From NCBI GenBank assembly GCA_013396915.1, contig VWZL01002012.1:558001-622000 (forward strand): 64,000 nt of DNA. Reading direction: 5' to 3'. The notes below the pieces were generated by a model that worked only from the letters and a program-made list of their open reading frames with translations, had not been told where the DNA came from and ran no database searches. The translations under genes and the position numbers were made by a program. This stretch comes from Stercorarius parasiticus. Taxonomy: Eukaryota > Chordata > Aves > Charadriiformes > Stercorariidae. The stretch's first letter is position 1. Every line of letters begins with the position of its first letter. Below, in pieces: positions 60,321 through 64,000 of this stretch.

Positions 60321-63300
60321 TCAATTTGAGGACTTGTGCATTCTGAAACGTTTGTCATACCAGATTTTCATAGATTTTTTTTTTTTTTAAATTAGCGCAG
60401 TGATTCATGAAGTGCTAAGCTGGGCTGAGCATCCCATTGTCTCTCAGTTTGTCCAAAGTAAACGACAAAAAAAGACTGTTTAATAGCATTTTCCTATACT
60501 GGGCACAATATATTTATGGCATGGCAATATAAGATGAAGTAGATTGTATTGGCAGTACCAACATTAGTAAAATATTCCATTTGTAATATTTCTAGCACTG
60601 CAGCCCTTCGTGGTATTGCCAGTGGGATTTTCAGCATGTGCATCACTGACACAAGTCCTCTCCCCCCTGAAGTCAGTGGAAATTTTAAATACTGAAATAA
60701 GAGTGGAGTTTAGCTAGTGAGAACTTTTGAAATGGAAAGTTGAATACAGGACAATTTAAAAAAAAAATTAAAAAATAAAAAAAAAAGGTTGGGTTGTGCT
60801 GTCTAATGAAATTCAATGAATATTCTTAAAGATGTGCAATTCCACAGTTACATAGCCATTTTACGCTGTCTTAAAGTATTTCTAAAGCTAGATGCCAAGG
60901 ATTATATCAAATGTGGTACCTTTGCCAATATGGCAAAGTTAATTTAGCCTTTCTAGCATGTCTGCTCTGTGATCCTCTCTTAGAGTCATAATATTTCTTC
61001 CATACTTGCTGGATTCAGAGTACACCATAGACTCTCTGGGAATAAATCAGGATTATGTAGAGAAAGTGACTGTTATTTATGGGACTCTTGTTCACTGGCG
61101 GAGAAGTTGAAGTGTGTGTAGCTGGTATGATGGGAACGGTGAGGAGAAGACCCTTGAGATTGCAGGAGACGTTTTCCTTTTCTCACTTCCCTGCCTGGCA
61201 CCTGAAGAAGAAATTTGAAGGAAAGCCCTGCTTTGTCTCCGCAGCTTCAGACAGAAGCCGAGCCACTGGAGAGGCAGGCAAGAGAGAATTTAGCTGCTGA
61301 AGTCAAAGAAATATTTTCTGATTAGGTGTGAACTGATTTTATTATTTTTCCCTAAAGGCTTATAAGTTGACCAACTTTAGGTAACTTTTTATGAAGTACC
61401 AAAAGGCATTTATCTAATGCCAGAGCAGCTGCTGACAAATTTCAAGCTTTTATTTCAAAGCATGAAACAGTTAAGTGGTTGGAAGAATATTTTTAAGCAT
61501 GAGAAAAGCAAAGTAATGTGGAGAGCTGTGCATTTATTTTGAGATGTCTGTAGCCGTGGTTCTCATGGATTTTTACTTGGTGTGGTGATCCAGCCAGTTC
61601 ACATGATGCTTCACAGTTTCCACCTCATTTTCTGAATGCAAGTAAAACCAACAAACCCCAAAATCAAAACCCCAGCTCCCCCAAATCTGAATTTAAAACA
61701 AAACCCCCACTTTGAAGAATTTCCTTCCGAGTGATTGTAATGCCCAGAAAGCAGTGTTTCAACATGGAAAACGTTGGTTGATCTGCTTTATAGGTGCTGT
61801 GTGTATTTCCTGTGCATGCAGAAACAGCAGACAGCTAGAATTCTGACTTTGGCATGTGTGTCAGACCGCACCAAAAAGGATCACTGCATATCTACATGGT
61901 CAAACTGATTTCATTTGGGATAACTTGAAGAGATTAAGTCCCTCGCTAGCAAGCCCTATGCAAGGCCGACATCCCAATAGTTAAGTATTTTGAGGCTTGG
62001 GTATTTATAAAATGAAGCCAGATTTGAGGCTAAGTCCAGGTCTTACCAACACTTACCCAGCACCATTTGTAGTAAAATTAAGCAAGTTTGCAGGATGTCC
62101 CCCTGTAACTTTCACTTGTGACTAGTTAATTTTGCTGCTCTGAGTTTTAGGAGTTTAGATGAAAATGTGTTAAAGGAGCTGGTTTCCAAAAGCTCACTGG
62201 AGTGACTGCTTACAGGCCTTCTGAGATGTCTTCCAGCTGAGCACTGGAAAATCAAGGCTACTAAAATCACTAGGAACATGACTTGGAGTAGTTTAGCTTT
62301 CCAGACCTGACTTTCCTTGCTCCCTGAGAAGAATTTCACTGGGAGCGGATTTGCACTTAAAGAAATGAAATTTACCTAAAGAGCTAAGTAACATGTATTT
62401 TCTTTTAGGGAACAAACAAAATATGAATATTCAAGACATCCTTGACCAGGGGCTGTGAAATTGCTGATCATGGGCCTTCCTGAAACAGTCTCTGTTACAG
62501 AAATTTAAATTTATAAACTGAACGCATTGTCTTGATCAATAATCAGGATAATAGAATATTTTTAGGAACATTTAGAAAGCGTAACTCAATCTGGCGTGAT
62601 TACTCATGCTCACTTAAAAAAAACCTGTCAATCAATACCAGTTATCAGATTTGCTACAAACAACAACAGTGGAGAAAGAGAGAGGCTTGTAAAATTGTGT
62701 ATAAAACATAGCTTTGGTGCAGTCTAATAGTTGCTTAGAAGGTATAACACAGACTTAACTATCGAACTTAAATATATCTATTGACTCAATGCACTATCAA
62801 GGCTGTCTATCAGGAAACAGGCACAATTAATGACACAGCAGTTAAGTCTTGAACATGGTGGTGTAATTTGGATATTCTCTTGATAACTGATCAAAGTGTG
62901 ATGGATTCGTAAGATAGGAACTAAAAATACTTCTATGTAGATAGGAATCTTGGTCAGGCTAGACGGAAAACGAAAATAATGACTGAGTTATGCTGATTCT
63001 GCTAAAGAGCTCCAGTTATACATTAACGCAGTAAAACTCTCTATGAAACATGGGAGGAATGTATTACTAGTTAATTACAACAGCAAGATATGCCATTGAA
63101 GGGATTATTACTATATTTTATGATGACCGTTTTATCATCTCCTTGTTTATACTTTCCTTTGGTAATGTACTTTTTTTCTGAACTTTGAAATATTTAATAT
63201 TTGAGCGTTAGATATTGCACCCCTTATATTTGATAGGAATAGTTCTTAATATACGGAGTAAGAATATAACTGCAGAGGAATAGAAAACCCAGATGGGAAA

Positions 63301-64000
63301 AATGGCATTTTCTGTAATTATATGTTGTGTCCATGTATCAGCAGTGGAGTGGTTGGTTTGGTTTAGTTTTTTTTCTGGTGGGTGATGAGGCATGGAAAGC
63401 AATAGCTTGTTTTATAGTGGAAAGCAAATGCTGGTCTGGCCAATATGCCCTGTAAAGCTGTTGGATTCCCAGGCCAGTATCAGCAGCACCTCTTCAAATG
63501 GGGACGGCTGAAAGATGAACATTTCTTGTTTTAAGTAGTTGGACAACTGTTTGATTGCTCCTTTCTATAGGAAAATAATCTCTTCATGGACGGCTATAAG
63601 TGGCATCATTTTTCCTTTGGGTTCCCAGTGCTCTCTCTGTATATATTACACATCTGGACTGTAAGTGAAACTTGCTCATTCCTCTGAAACATCTGTTGCG
63701 TCCTGCTGCAGAGAAGGCCTACTTATCTGCTACTTTTAGTGTGTACTGTGTAATTTTATTAAATCTCTGTCTAGCGGCCACCATTCCAGATACGATCAAT
63801 TCAAAATCATACATAAATAGTTAATATTTTCTGCAAAAAGACTTACCTTGTTTAACAACTGGGTCACTTTAAAAAAAAAAAAAAAAAAAGGGAAGGCAGA
63901 AAAAATGCAAGTCAATGAAAAAGCGTAAAGTGTTTTTTCCCTTTTGCTTTGGAAAATGTAAATACCTAAGGAGAAAAATGGTAGGAAGTTTCCAGTTAGA
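60321..64000. other. Non-coding stretch to the end of the window
   Basis: No gene recognised. An A-rich run lies at 60759-60787 and a poly(A) run of about 19 at 63871-63889. The 73-codon frame at 61079-61300 (plus) has no identifiable domain. Confidence 0.55.

Noticed and set aside
1..64000. tRNA genes, microRNA hairpins, CRISPR arrays, operons
   Set aside because: No intact tRNA A and B box pair, no long near-perfect hairpin of 60-80 nt, no regularly spaced repeats and no bacterial-style gene arrangement were seen.

Overview
The window reads as nuclear DNA of a sauropsid vertebrate, most likely a bird. It is AT-rich and CpG-poor, has no dense prokaryote-style ORFs, and its only clearly recognisable dispersed repeats are CR1 (chicken repeat 1) LINE fragments plus a few old LINE and SINE relics. 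The longest open frame is 177 codons (14119-14652, minus), and no frame outside the CR1 copies resembles a protein family I can name. I therefore annotate no host protein-coding gene. The stretch is best read as an intergenic desert or the inside of a very large intron. This was done by eye, without alignment or database searches, so repeat subfamilies and exact ends are approximate.

Layout. 1-5.6 kb: unique non-coding DNA with an ancient minus-strand CR1 (about 3365-3770) and a possible 43-bp exon-like unit (4033-4075). 5.6-12 kb: a small minus-strand CR1 tail (5615-5800), a perfect 24-bp tandem duplication (11278-11325) and an ancient plus-strand CR1 3' end (11755-11951). 12.35-12.76 kb: a GC- and CpG-enriched island ending in a poly(A) signal followed by a GT-rich stretch, the best candidate for a transcription unit. 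15.7-16.1 kb: homeodomain-motif-rich DNA with a perfect hairpin. 16.9-17.5 kb: a CR1 fragment carrying part of the reverse transcriptase. 23.3-23.8 kb: a CR1 3' end. 25.7-26.0 kb: a small CpG cluster with a CTCF-like site. 29.96-30.14 kb: a Z-DNA-type repeat next to a possible terminal exon. 31.98-32.08 and 43.17-43.34 kb: MIR-like SINE relics. 36-42 kb: AT-rich DNA with several stretches that look like conserved regulatory elements. 43.8 kb: a short minus-strand CR1 tail. 46.24 kb: back-to-back palindromes. 49.63 kb: an inverted pair of SOX-type motifs. 50.33-50.97 kb: the best-preserved CR1 of the window. 58.2 kb: a further ancient CR1 scrap. 59.5 kb: a G-quadruplex-type run. 60.2-60.3 kb: a stretch of about 10% GC.

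How it works together: nothing here forms a pathway or operon. The plausible functional content is regulatory (enhancers, an insulator-like site, perhaps a non-coding transcript), and this is inference from motif content. I found no previously undescribed system. The items most worth checking are the GC-rich unit with its poly(A) signal at 12.35-12.76 kb, the CpG/CTCF cluster at 25.7 kb, the two exon-like signals, the SOX-type inverted pair at 49.63 kb and the spaced homeodomain repeat at 36.2 kb.
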